Shown here in pieces: positions 6,408 through 6,543 of a stretch of DNA of 6,543 bases (position 1 is its first letter; each line of letters begins with the position of its first letter). This DNA comes from Methylomicrobium sp. (GTDB lineage Bacteria; Pseudomonadota; Gammaproteobacteria; Methylococcales; Methylomonadaceae): assembly GCA_007135635.1 (NCBI GenBank), contig SLIO01000196.1, positions 1 to 6,543 on the forward strand, read 5' to 3'. Below the pieces are notes generated by a model. That model made no database searches. It saw nothing but the letters and a program-made list of their open reading frames with translations, and was not told the DNA's origin. The translations under genes and the position numbers were made by a program.

Positions 6408-6543
6408 TTAGGTTTCGGAAGCATCGCGCACGCTTTCGAACAAATCGATATCCCAAGCAACCAAATCGCGGCGAATCGCATCGGCTCGCGGTCGCGGCAG
6501 TATGCGCGCAAGATCCTCTCCGGTTATCACGCCGGATAGCGTC
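6408..6543 (-). CDS. C-terminal end of an unidentified protein, possibly CBS-domain (5' beyond window)
   Basis: On the minus strand a frame is open from the right edge (6542) to TAA at 6408-6410. It gives 44 residues beginning TLSGVITGEDLARILPRP and ending in the acidic tail WDIDLFESVRDASET. The other two minus frames lack comparable sense or stop early. The string LSGVITGEDLARIL has the form of the last strand and helix of a CBS domain, which binds adenosine nucleotides in many transporters and enzymes. This rests on one short motif. The gene converges with the receptor gene across a 67-base gap (6341-6407) in which I see no clear terminator hairpin. Confidence 0.55.
   Translation of the reverse strand, partial: TLSGVITGEDLARILPRPRADAIRRDLVAWDIDLFESVRDASET

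Overview
The window looks like a stretch of a gammaproteobacterial chromosome. A methylotroph or methanotroph of the Methylococcales type is my best guess. The basis is the gene content: a K+-dependent membrane pyrophosphatase, remnants of an NAD+-linked molybdenum formate dehydrogenase (fds) locus, and a TonB-dependent outer-membrane receptor. This placement is inference; there is no rRNA or other phylogenetic marker here.

Layout: (1) 1-1374 (+) is the C-terminal two-thirds of hppA, intact in frame and cut only by the window edge. (2) A hairpin at 1437-1475 lies between convergent hppA and a small minus-strand gene, fdsD (1497-1715), the delta subunit of Fds formate dehydrogenase. (3) 1791-2112 has no gene. 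It is packed with consecutive hairpins and resembles a dispersed structured repeat. (4) 2113-2856 (-) is an in-frame chimera: the iron-sulfur N-terminus of FdsA joined to the C-terminal half of the accessory protein FdhD. (5) 2876 to about 3425 (-) is the C-terminal part of fdsB, broken by a one-base frameshift and lacking one expected cluster-ligand cysteine. (6) At about 3410-3428 the fdsB remnant meets, head to head, an unrelated plus-strand gene that also lacks its 5' end. (7) 3669-4259 (+) encodes a small polytopic membrane protein that may be an ECF S-component-like permease. (8) About 4281-6340 (+) is a TonB-dependent receptor with a frameshift near 5154, no ordinary start codon before its signal peptide, and a run of 12 glycines. 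(9) 6408 to the right edge (-) is the C-terminal end of another gene, possibly with a CBS-like domain.

The fds genes keep their usual relative order (fdsB, fdsA, fdhD, fdsD, reading the minus strand), but most of fdsA, half of fdhD, the 5' part of fdsB and any fdsG are absent. The window therefore cannot encode a working formate dehydrogenase. The plus-strand membrane protein and the receptor are probably one transport cassette: outer-membrane uptake followed by inner-membrane import of an unknown ligand.

Two junctions, two frameshifts, a ligand substitution and a missing start codon can mean genuine decay or errors in a draft assembly. The sequence alone cannot decide between these. I see no clearly new defence, mobile or regulatory system. 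The best leads are the FdsA-FdhD chimera, the head-to-head breakpoint, the hairpin array and the polyglycine receptor loop.
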